This document shows positions 52,907 to 60,280 of a DNA stretch of 64,000 nt, one piece after another. Source of the DNA: Mucilaginibacter gossypiicola. GTDB taxonomy: Bacteria > Bacteroidota > Bacteroidia > Sphingobacteriales > Sphingobacteriaceae. The notes below the pieces were generated by a model. That model was not told the DNA's origin. It did not search any database and was given only the letters and a program-made list of their open reading frames with translations. Every line of letters begins with the position of its first letter. Positions within the stretch are counted from its first letter, which is position 1. A program made the position numbers and the translations under genes. Where the stretch lies: contig NZ_FOCL01000003.1 of the NCBI RefSeq assembly GCF_900110105.1, positions 682,001 through 746,000 of the forward strand, in the 5' to 3' direction.

Positions 52907-53950
52907 TTACTTTTTAGCAATTACGGTTTCTGGCTTACCAAATGTGGCTATGATCTTTTTCACATCATCGGCCGTTACCTTCTTGGAGTTATTGCCCCAG
53001 TTGCTGCGCTCGTGGTTTACAATGGCAGCCACTTCTTCAGGTTTCAGGTTGTTATTGGTGCCCACGGCAGGCATTACACCATAACCTTCACTTACACGGC
53101 CATTATAGCCTTTCATAATAATGGTTACCTGCACCTCCGGATTGTCATCCAACACTACTTTGCTGCCTTTCAACGCTGGGAACGCCCCTACCAGGCCTTC
53201 TCCGTTTCCCTGGTGGCATGACTGGCAGTTGCTTGCATAAAGGGCTGCTCCATCAAACTCCGGTTTAGTGGTAACGCCTTTGCCGGGTGTATTTGCAGCA
53301 GCTTTTTCAGCTTCACTTTTCCCGTACAGGAATATAGGTACGGGTTTACCATCGGGCAGGGTAACTTCTTTTAACGACCGCAGGTAAGCTACCAGCGCCA
53401 GGGCTTTATGCGTAGCTACTATTTTACCGGTGATGCCTTTTTTAAAGTCGTCGGGCACATTCACTACCACATCATTGGGCCAGGCATAATCCTTGATATC
53501 AAACAGCCACTCGTATGATGGCATAACCGATTCGGCCACTACCGACCTTGGATTAAACAAATGCAGGTAATGCCAATCGTTACTTGGCTGGCGGGTGCCA
53601 ACGTTGGTTAAATCGGGCCCGGTACGTTCCGAACCCATGAGCGTGGCTGTATTTCGCCAAACATCGGTACGGGTGATATTGGCATAATCGGCCGCTATAT
53701 TGGGCCGCGTCCCCCATACTTTGTCCATATCTACATTACGCACCTGCTGGGTATGGCAGGCCACGCATCCTTCGGCAATAAATACTGCCTTGCCTTCGGT
53801 TTCAAGGCGGTTTAACGGCTTGCTGCCCGGCAGCGGGGCATTATTATTCTGACTGGTAAATGCAGGCCCTATCGCCACAAAAAAGGTGAGCAACACAAAG
53901 AAGCATAACGCGGCAGTAAAAAGTTTTTTATGATTGTTATAGATTTCCAT
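52907..53950 (-). CDS. ccoO: cbb3-type oxidase subunit II, CcoO-like with fused cytochrome c
   Basis: 347 residues. An N-terminal membrane anchor (about 10-30) is followed by a CcoO-like domain with haem site CVACH (62-66), the block GSERTGPDLTNVG, DWHYLHLFNPRSVV and axial Met143 (SVMPSYEW). After a linker comes a second class I cytochrome c domain with CQSCH (242-246) and axial Met293 (GVMPAVG). Canonical cbb3 oxidases have separate CcoO (one haem) and CcoP (two haems); here one protein carries two haems and no CcoP gene is near. It starts five bases after the CcoN stop. Confidence 0.9.
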   Translation of the reverse strand: MEIYNNHKKLFTAALCFFVLLTFFVAIGPAFTSQNNNAPLPGSKPLNRLETEGKAVFIAEGCVACHTQQVRNVDMDKVWGTRPNIAADYANITRTDVWRNTATLMGSERTGPDLTNVGTRQPSNDWHYLHLFNPRSVVAESVMPSYEWLFDIKDYAWPNDVVVNVPDDFKKGITGKIVATHKALALVAYLRSLKEVTLPDGKPVPIFLYGKSEAEKAAANTPGKGVTTKPEFDGAALYASNCQSCHQGNGEGLVGAFPALKGSKVVLDDNPEVQVTIIMKGYNGRVSEGYGVMPAVGTNNNLKPEEVAAIVNHERSNWGNNSKKVTADDVKKIIATFGKPETVIAKK

Positions 53951-53955
53951 GGCTA

Positions 53956-56106
53956 TCAGATTTCGGCGTTAACGGGTATAGTATCTAACTTCTCAAAAAC
54001 TTCCTTCCTGATATCAGGATCGCTTTTATGGCCCGAAAACATCACATACATGTTCCAGGCAAACACCAGGTGCGATGCCCACATCAATGAGCCGCCAATG
54101 GCACGCCATAACCAGTAAGGGGCCATCAGCACTACGCTGTCAATAAACGGTTTCCCATCCCGCCAGGACATGCCTTTCAGGGTACCGCCTACCATAAGCG
54201 GGATAGTGTAGAACAACAAACCTATTAAAGCCATCCAGAAATGTGCACCAACCAGTCCCTGCTTAGGTTCGTTACCTGTGAGCCTTGGTACTATGGTATA
54301 GATGCAAGCCCAAAGCATAAAGGCAATGATACCGTACATGGTAAGGTGCGAGTGGGCTGTGGTAAAATCGGTAAAATGCCAGATCAGGTTGGTTTCCCTA
54401 AAAGCTTCGGCCGTGCCCTGGGTGGAACCCGTGAAATAAAAGAGGATGCCAACGATATAAAATGGCAGCGTGTAACTACGACCAATTTTATTAAAATTGC
54501 CCCTGAAGGTCATGATAAAATTGGTAGTGCCCGAAAATACCGGGATCAGCATGCCCATACTGCCTACTATAGCTACCGTTTGCAGCCACCATGGTATCGA
54601 ACTGAATATAAAGTGGTGCGTGCCTATCAAGGTATAAAACAGAATCTGCGACCAGAATGCCAGGATTCCCAGACTGTAAGAGTATATAGGCGTATTTAGC
54701 TGCTGGGGTAAAAAGTAATATACCAGGCCCAGGTTAAAAAACATGAACCACATGCCTACGGCCTGGTGCATGTAATAGCCCTGTACAATGGTTTCGCCGA
54801 GGCCGTCCTGGTAAAAGGGCAGATAGCCAACGGTTACGATCACCGTTAAAAACATCATAGCCGATACGATGTACCAGTTGGAGATATAGATCTCCTTAGT
54901 TTTACGCTGTGCTATGGTTTGAATATAATTGGCGAGGCTTACCACAATACCTGCCGCAAACAGCGCCATCACCGGCCAGATGTATTCACGGTATTCGCCG
55001 CCACCGTTATTAATACCGGCCATGAGCATACCGCTGCCCAAAATAATGGCGGCATTCATGAGTACCAGCGAGTAATACCCGCGTTTAATACTGTAAACTA
55101 CAGTATTGCTAACTGTGGATACTACATAATAACCGAGGCCTAACATAGCAATGGACGACCAGCCCCAGAAAACCATATTGGTATGTACCGGCCTCAGACG
55201 GCCAAAGCTCAGCCAGCTGATATGATCAGCATCGGGCGATACGAATTTGATCCCGATATATTCGCCTACAGAAGTACCCAGCACCAGCCAAAGCGTTGCT
55301 GTGCCCAGGTACCACATAATTAATTTTACCAGTTTGGGATCTGTTTGGTGTTTGGGAGCGGCCTTGCGTTTGGATGCAAAAAAACGCGGACCATGAACTT
55401 CGTCAACATTCAGCAACATACCTTTTGAATCTTCCGCTTCAATAGTACCTGCAAGCTCATTGTTGGTTAAATGATAGTTAAGTGCGCGCTGGCGTTTAAT
55501 CAGATCTTCGTATACCGCGTCGTCGTTATCAACGGCTGCGGCCAGTTCGCTTGTCTCCTTTTTTACACGACTATAGCGGGTTTTAACTGCAAGATTACGA
55601 ATCTTTAAAGCCACCAAAAAAACGGTCACCACCAGCGGAACAAAGATTAAAGTAAGCATAATGATCATACCGGGGCTGGTTAATACATTTTTGCTTTCAC
55701 CTGGTGTTTGTGCATGTACAGCTAATGATGAAAACACAAGCAGTAACACCATAACTGCGGTGAAACCGTTATTGCCTCCTTTGGCTTTGCTGATGGCCTT
55801 TTTACGGCTGTTTCTGCGGCTTATCAGCTGATCAAGCTGGCGGGAATCCAGGCTGTTTATCTGCCTGAAGATCCATTTGTCGCCATATTTTTCGCGTGCT
55901 GTTTCATCTTCTTTAAGACCGCGTGCCAGGCGGATAAGCCAAAGCAGCAGCAATAACAAAAAGAAAATGGTAACCGCAATGATAATGCAGGCTCCGGTAT
56001 TAAAGGCGGGATCGGGCTTCAATACCTCACCAGCATAGGCAACTGCCCCGGGAATCAACAGCAGCACTCCTATCAGGCTTATGGGTAAGTAGATTTTCTG
56101 TTTCAT
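53956..56106 (-). CDS. ccoN: cbb3-type cytochrome oxidase catalytic subunit, atypical
   Basis: 716 residues. The catalytic core starts near residue 260. Ligands seen: His308 (low-spin haem, RLRPVHTNM), His447 (CuB, YYMHQAVG), His497-His498 (CuB, IGTHH), and His585/His587 (AHSHL) for the haems. Tyr491, six residues before His497, matches the His-crosslinked Tyr of cbb3 oxidases, which supports O2 reduction. The channel Glu near the active site in cbb3 (FEGP) is replaced by Gln563 (TQGT), with Glu567 one helical turn on. The first 230 residues hold four extra membrane segments and a basic stretch. First gene of the oxidase operon after the Rrf2 regulator. Confidence 0.9.
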   Translation of the reverse strand: MKQKIYLPISLIGVLLLIPGAVAYAGEVLKPDPAFNTGACIIIAVTIFFLLLLLLWLIRLARGLKEDETAREKYGDKWIFRQINSLDSRQLDQLISRRNSRKKAISKAKGGNNGFTAVMVLLLVFSSLAVHAQTPGESKNVLTSPGMIIMLTLIFVPLVVTVFLVALKIRNLAVKTRYSRVKKETSELAAAVDNDDAVYEDLIKRQRALNYHLTNNELAGTIEAEDSKGMLLNVDEVHGPRFFASKRKAAPKHQTDPKLVKLIMWYLGTATLWLVLGTSVGEYIGIKFVSPDADHISWLSFGRLRPVHTNMVFWGWSSIAMLGLGYYVVSTVSNTVVYSIKRGYYSLVLMNAAIILGSGMLMAGINNGGGEYREYIWPVMALFAAGIVVSLANYIQTIAQRKTKEIYISNWYIVSAMMFLTVIVTVGYLPFYQDGLGETIVQGYYMHQAVGMWFMFFNLGLVYYFLPQQLNTPIYSYSLGILAFWSQILFYTLIGTHHFIFSSIPWWLQTVAIVGSMGMLIPVFSGTTNFIMTFRGNFNKIGRSYTLPFYIVGILFYFTGSTQGTAEAFRETNLIWHFTDFTTAHSHLTMYGIIAFMLWACIYTIVPRLTGNEPKQGLVGAHFWMALIGLLFYTIPLMVGGTLKGMSWRDGKPFIDSVVLMAPYWLWRAIGGSLMWASHLVFAWNMYVMFSGHKSDPDIRKEVFEKLDTIPVNAEI

Positions 56107-56124
56107 ATAAAATATATTAATACC

Positions 56125-56137
56125 TTTTTATCTTTTA
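56125..56137. promoter_or_regulatory. Candidate regulator site before ccoN
   Basis: TTTTTATCTTTTA is identical over 13 bases to the right half of the palindrome upstream of the Rrf2 gene (56710-56722). It lies 19-31 bases before the ccoN ATG. Confidence 0.45.
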
Positions 56138-56225
56138 AATTATTTGCTTAGATACGTCTATAATTTTATTGTTAAAAAATTGCATGATTTTAACCTCGCC
56201 TATGACCTTTTTGGGCGGGTTGGGA

Positions 56226-56663
56226 TTATTTTTTTAGTACTACTATTCCCAAATTCAGATCTTCGTTGAACTGGCCTATGGTGATAGATTCAAGCATGCT
56301 TTGCAGTCGGTTCCTTACATCTAAAAAATCATGATGCAGCGGACATGGATTTTTTGACGAGCACTCCTTCAGCCCCAAACCGCAATCTCTGAATATGCCT
56401 CCGCCGTCAACTGCTTCTATTACATCTGATAGCGGGCGGCCCAGGCTTTGCGCATCAAGATAAAAACCTCCGTTTGGACCTTTTACCGATTGGATAATAC
56501 CCCTTTTGCTTAAATCCTGGAGGATCTTGGCCAGGAAATGCTCGGGCGAATCAATTTTTACGGCTATTTCCTTTATGCCTACCCTACTGCCATCGGCGGT
56601 GTGCTGGGCTATAAAAAATACTGCCCTAACCGCATACTCACATGTTTTTGAAAATATTCCCAT
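56226..56663 (-). CDS. Rrf2-family transcriptional regulator with Fe-S cysteines
   Basis: 145 residues from the ATG at 56663 (MGIFSKTCEYAVRAV); an ATG at 56678 would add five. The Rrf2 winged-helix domain is clear: KTCEYAVRAVFFIAQ, SPEHFLAKILQDLSKRGII, SVKGPNGGF. Three cysteines (94, 101, 107; spacing C-x6-C-x5-C, in RDCGLGLKECSSKNPCPLH) fit an iron-sulfur site like those of NsrR and IscR, although the exact spacing differs from both. Directly upstream of the oxidase/globin block, so an NO- or redox-sensing repressor of that block is the best guess. Confidence 0.9.
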   Translation of the reverse strand: MGIFSKTCEYAVRAVFFIAQHTADGSRVGIKEIAVKIDSPEHFLAKILQDLSKRGIIQSVKGPNGGFYLDAQSLGRPLSDVIEAVDGGGIFRDCGLGLKECSSKNPCPLHHDFLDVRNRLQSMLESITIGQFNEDLNLGIVVLKK

Positions 56664-56675
56664 CGCTTTATAAAG

Positions 56676-56683
56676 CAAAAGTA
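56676..56683 (-). promoter_or_regulatory. Candidate -7 element for the Rrf2 gene
   Basis: The minus strand reads TACTTTTG, a TAnnTTTG match 13-20 bases before the ATG at 56663. The palindrome at 56696-56727 would then cover the -33 region. The leader would be very short. Confidence 0.3.
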
Positions 56684-56695
56684 GTCATTTCGTTT

Positions 56696-56727
56696 AACAA
56701 TAAAAGACATTTTTATCTTTTATTGTT
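56696..56727. promoter_or_regulatory. Candidate Rrf2 operator palindrome
   Basis: Perfect 12-base arms AACAATAAAAGA and TCTTTTATTGTT with an eight-base spacer, 33-64 bases before the Rrf2 ATG. One half shares 13 bases with the ccoN upstream region. There is no T-run downstream, so it does not look like a terminator for the kinase gene that ends at 56749. Confidence 0.5.
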
Positions 56728-56748
56728 TCCTTACTTAAACATGACTGT

Positions 56749-57867
56749 TTAAGCCATCAATTTAACCGCCTCCTGCCCGGTAGTATTAAATTTACTTTGC
56801 TGACTAAGCGGCAGGCTAAAAGAAAATACGGCCCCGCCATCTTTTCCGTTCTCGGCCTTTACAGTGCCACCATGTTTTTGGATAATATTTTTCACAATGT
56901 ATAGCCCCAGGCCTTTACTATTTTTTTGCCTTACTGATTTTTGGTTACACTGATAAAATTTTTGGAACAATGCCTGGCTGTTTTCTTCGTTGATACCTAC
57001 ACCCTGGTCGTGCACTGATACTTCAACATCATTTTCTTTACGATCAATATTGACATTGATGTGCGAGCATGGCGGCGAAAATTTAGCAGCATTGGTTATA
57101 TAGTTGATCAATACCTGTATGATCTTGTATTTATCGCCCCTAACCAAAATGCTGTCGGTAGTAGGATATTTACAAAACCGGTGGCCGGGATACAGGATCC
57201 TCATTTCGCCAAGCACGGTCTCAACCAGGTCATTAACATCAAATAAGCTAAAATTAAGTTGTGCAGCTCTGTCCTCGCTGGTTGATGGCGATAGGTATTC
57301 ATCTATCAATTTAGTCATCCCATTAATATGCTGGTCAACCATAGTTAGTAGTTTTACCGGCTGTTTATTAATACTATGCCCTAAATGGTTGATCAGGAAC
57401 TGCGTATTAAGCTTAATTATAGTTAAGGGGGCACGCAGCTCATGGTTTACAATAGCCATGCTCAGGCATTCCTCATTAACCTTCTGCGTAACATCTTCAA
57501 TAGTGCCTATCATTTGTTCGGCAGTGCCCCACCTGCGCGAGTATAAAATGCCGGTAAGCAGGATCCATTTTTCGTTACCGCAGGGAGTTACAATCTGTAC
57601 CTGTTTTTCAAATTTGGTACCATTAAAACAGGCCACCTTAAACTCATGGATAAGCCCGCTCAATTGTGCAGGTTTAACCAACCCAAAAAGTTCATCAATT
57701 CTTTCGTCATACCCTTTTGATAGTTCAAGGATTTTGCGCATCCGCGGGCAAAAAGATACCTTGTTTGATTTGAGCTGAATTTTCCAGTTACCTATATACA
57801 CCGCTCCTATGGTAGGTTCAGGTACCACACTTGTCCTGCTTTCCATATTTCTGATTTCCCTGTTCAT
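56749..57867 (-). CDS. PAS-domain sensor histidine kinase, cytoplasmic
   Basis: 372 residues with no membrane segment. A PAS-like domain (about 20-130, ending IGTIEDVTQKVNEE) precedes the HisKA box with the phospho-acceptor His (MAIVNHELRAPLTIIKLN). The ATPase domain has the N-box INYITNAAKFSPP, VHDQGVGINEE and GLGLYIVKNIIQKHGG. No response regulator is adjacent, so it is an orphan kinase. It is upstream of and parallel to the Rrf2 gene, with the palindrome between them. Signal unknown; the PAS domain suggests a cytosolic cue. Confidence 0.9.
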   Translation of the reverse strand: MNREIRNMESRTSVVPEPTIGAVYIGNWKIQLKSNKVSFCPRMRKILELSKGYDERIDELFGLVKPAQLSGLIHEFKVACFNGTKFEKQVQIVTPCGNEKWILLTGILYSRRWGTAEQMIGTIEDVTQKVNEECLSMAIVNHELRAPLTIIKLNTQFLINHLGHSINKQPVKLLTMVDQHINGMTKLIDEYLSPSTSEDRAAQLNFSLFDVNDLVETVLGEMRILYPGHRFCKYPTTDSILVRGDKYKIIQVLINYITNAAKFSPPCSHINVNIDRKENDVEVSVHDQGVGINEENSQALFQKFYQCNQKSVRQKNSKGLGLYIVKNIIQKHGGTVKAENGKDGGAVFSFSLPLSQQSKFNTTGQEAVKLMA

Positions 57868-57888
57868 TTGGATCTGTTTTCTTGTATT

Positions 57889-58233
57889 TTATTTTATCAT
57901 TGATAGATTTAACCTGATTACACTATTAAATTTCGACCACAATCTCAACGACATCCCTTTGATGTACGACCTGTAATCGCTCATCAATATGCCTTTCATC
58001 TCATGGCTGGTTACCCGGATGGCGTACACTAAACTGCACTCATTGTTTTTACCGGATGATTTGCAGTGATACGTTTCCAGTATCTCAAAATCATCGGGTG
58101 AGATGAGCTCATTATATTGAAGGCACCTGATGTGTTCATTTTCAATAACAAAATCATGATTAAAGCCCCGATCCTGCAGATCAATAATGAGGCTTATCAA
58201 TTGTTCATCATCATGGTGCATGTCAATATTCAT
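57889..58233 (-). CDS. Hypothetical protein, 114 residues
   Basis: Starts MNIDMHHDDEQLISLIIDLQ. Soluble, with no signal peptide, and containing HDFVIENEHIRCLQYNELISPDDFEILETYHC. The layout looks like a small alpha/beta phosphotransfer or sensory accessory protein, but no family is recognised. Its ATG shares one base with the stop of the upstream membrane protein gene, and it lies 21 bases before the PAS kinase gene, so it may supply something to that kinase. Confidence 0.72.
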   Translation of the reverse strand: MNIDMHHDDEQLISLIIDLQDRGFNHDFVIENEHIRCLQYNELISPDDFEILETYHCKSSGKNNECSLVYAIRVTSHEMKGILMSDYRSYIKGMSLRLWSKFNSVIRLNLSMIK

Positions 58234-58646
58234 TAAATGGGTGATGCTATAAGTTCATTTTCAATAGTGTGATTAGCTGCACTGCCTTTGTAAAGCCACA
58301 AACGGCCTTGCAAGGCCATGTAAAAAAGCAGCAGTAAAGCCTGCACCACAACAAGTGATACCGGAATACTTAGCGTTAAACTGAGGATGTTGCCGAGGAG
58401 CAAAAAAGCAATATCGGCCGCTATGAAACCTAAACCTGTTAGTTTAAGTAAGGGCTTGCCGGGCATGAGTATAATAACCAGTAAAGCAAACTTCAACGCG
58501 CACAAAACATACAACACTATGACGAAAAATTTGGCAGGTACCAGTGGCTCCATTAAACCGGTATTGAGTTTAATAAACAACCCTGTTGCTGTAAACATCA
58601 ATACACTTGTAAAGAAAGCTACCGCGAAACATATAAACTTTTTCAT
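58233..58646 (-). CDS. Hypothetical four-helix membrane protein
   Basis: 137 residues from the ATG at 58646 (MKKFICFAVAFF). About four hydrophobic segments and almost no soluble part. The last residues (SAANHTIENELIASPI) are polar. It overlaps the next gene by one base. No family recognised; the topology recalls small DoxX- or DUF-type inner-membrane proteins. Confidence 0.68.
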   Translation of the reverse strand: MKKFICFAVAFFTSVLMFTATGLFIKLNTGLMEPLVPAKFFVIVLYVLCALKFALLVIILMPGKPLLKLTGLGFIAADIAFLLLGNILSLTLSIPVSLVVVQALLLLFYMALQGRLWLYKGSAANHTIENELIASPI

Positions 58647-58800
58647 AGTGAAGGCTTTACGTGTTATCAATACAATTAACTGATATTTGATAATTAACTG
58701 CTGTTTAACAATGTAAAGTTCGGGTTGGAGATACCCTAAATCAATGTATTAATTATGGTTTCAGTAGTACAAATTACATATGACCTAAGCTTGCTAACAC

Positions 58801-59772
58801 CTAATATTGCACGGGATAATTTTCGCTTTCTATGTTTCCGAATTTCTTTTCGGCCCTGAAAATAAGCGTGATTACTACACCATCGTTATTTTCCATTTTA
58901 AAATTTCCGTCAAGCTGCTTACTTAGCGCCTTCATCATTTCCATCCCTAAAGATGAAGTTTCTTTAATATCAAAATCTTGCGGCAACCCAATACCATCAT
59001 CGGCTATATTGAGCATGATATTATTATCATCAAGTGTTCCGAGCGAGATGTTTATATACCCTCGCTTATTCGGAAAAGCATATTTAATAGCATTGGTGAT
59101 AGCTTCATTAAGCATAAGACCAACAGGGATGGCCTGGGCAACGTCCATTTTAACGGGTTCAATCTGTTGTTCAAACCTGATTCCGCGATCATGAGCTTCA
59201 TAGCAATCGGCAAGATAATTAACCAGTTCGCTGATGTAGATAGCAATATCAATATAAGCTACGTTTGAATTGCTGTATAACTTTTGATGGATCAGCGCTA
59301 TGGCCTGTACCCTGTTCTGGCTTTCGCGGATGGCTGCGATTGCTGCATTATTTTTTAAAAATGCCGATTGGGTATTAAGCAGGCTCATCACTATTTGCAG
59401 GTTATTTTTAACCCGGTGATGCACCTCCTTCAATAGCCAGTCTTTTTCATCGATCAGGCGGTCTTTGTCGACAGCTAATTGCTGCACGATTTGATTTTGC
59501 TCGATAACCTCTTTTTCCTTTTGCCGTAATTGATTATTGATTTGTCGTTTTTGCCGATAACCGATATAAATTAAGCCCAAAATGATAAGTAGTATTATAA
59601 AACCGATAGTTATGAAATCCCATTTAACAATTAATAAGTTGCTTTTTGTCCATAATACATCATTAGCAGTATCCTCATAATGCTGCGCCATAACGCTTAT
59701 TGGTATCAAATACAAGAAACCGGTAAGTATCAGCTTACAATAAAACCGGGGCAAGTTTATATTGATATTCAC
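58801..59772 (-). CDS. HisKA_2/HWE-type sensor histidine kinase
   Basis: 323 residues, GTG start. A signal-like segment at the N-terminus (LILTGFLYLIPISVMAQ), a short extracytoplasmic loop, one membrane helix (about 52-70) and a coiled-coil (about 75-110) lead to the HisKA_2 dimerisation domain with the phospho-acceptor His (LLKEVHHRVKNNLQIVMSLL). The ATPase part has LMLNEAITNAIKYAFPNKRG and IADDGIGLPQDF. There is no response regulator nearby and almost no sensor domain, so it may rely on a partner protein. Confidence 0.9.
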   Translation of the reverse strand: MNININLPRFYCKLILTGFLYLIPISVMAQHYEDTANDVLWTKSNLLIVKWDFITIGFIILLIILGLIYIGYRQKRQINNQLRQKEKEVIEQNQIVQQLAVDKDRLIDEKDWLLKEVHHRVKNNLQIVMSLLNTQSAFLKNNAAIAAIRESQNRVQAIALIHQKLYSNSNVAYIDIAIYISELVNYLADCYEAHDRGIRFEQQIEPVKMDVAQAIPVGLMLNEAITNAIKYAFPNKRGYINISLGTLDDNNIMLNIADDGIGLPQDFDIKETSSLGMEMMKALSKQLDGNFKMENNDGVVITLIFRAEKKFGNIESENYPVQY

Positions 59773-60280
59773 TTGATATTATTTTTATGATCAGCCTAAA
59801 ACTCACAGATTTGGTTTGTCCTATACAGATAGACTAATAAACCTGCGCTTAAATTCAACTTATAAAAATAATATACTTACTAAACACAGCCGATGTATTA
59901 AACACGGATTTTGATGTATAAATTACATATTGCAGTTGCTTGTTTTACAATAAATCAATATTAACATATATAATTAACAATCAAAATATTAGGTATAAAT
60001 TATCAATTTTACGCCCTTTATTTGGCCGTACCGTCCTATTTACCGGCAGCAAACTTTTATTCTTTTCCCTATACATTTAACAACTCACTATATTAACAGG
60101 TGACATATTTTAGTGATATAAAAGCTACGATATTTCGCTTCTTAATCAGCAGTATGATGATATTTCGTTAAGCGGTCCTATTTAAACACACACACAAACA
60201 ACTGATTACCAATAAAATAAAAACAACGGCACGAAATTAGAGAGCAGACATATGCCTTACAAGCTTTAAACTTCGCAGCC
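59773..60280. other. AT-rich intergenic region, divergent promoters
   Basis: About 508 bases between the divergent kinase and AraC-type genes. Strongly AT-rich, with many TAAT runs and no credible coding sequence, tRNA or repeat element of the kinds seen elsewhere in the window. It presumably carries both promoters; no strong TAnnTTTG match stands out. Confidence 0.5.

Noticed and set aside
53956..56106. First read as a nitric oxide reductase (NorB) because of the NO-related neighbours.
   Set aside because: Tyr491 six residues before the CuB His pair and the CcoO-like partner are cbb3 traits, and the NorB Glu after the helix VI His is missing (HQAVGMW). Kept as a cbb3-like oxidase with some NorB-like features.
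56696..56727. Palindrome after the PAS kinase gene as its terminator.
   Set aside because: The stem is all weak A/T pairs with no T-run after it on the minus strand, and half of it recurs before ccoN.
59052..59268. Several open frames of 60-170 codons antisense to long genes throughout the window.
   Set aside because: They lie wholly inside well-supported genes on the other strand or in another frame and show no domain, signal peptide or sensible spacing.
59773..60280. The long AT-rich gap as a replication origin or an sRNA gene.
   Set aside because: No dnaA-type box cluster, no dnaA or parAB gene, and no strong hairpin with a T-run was seen.
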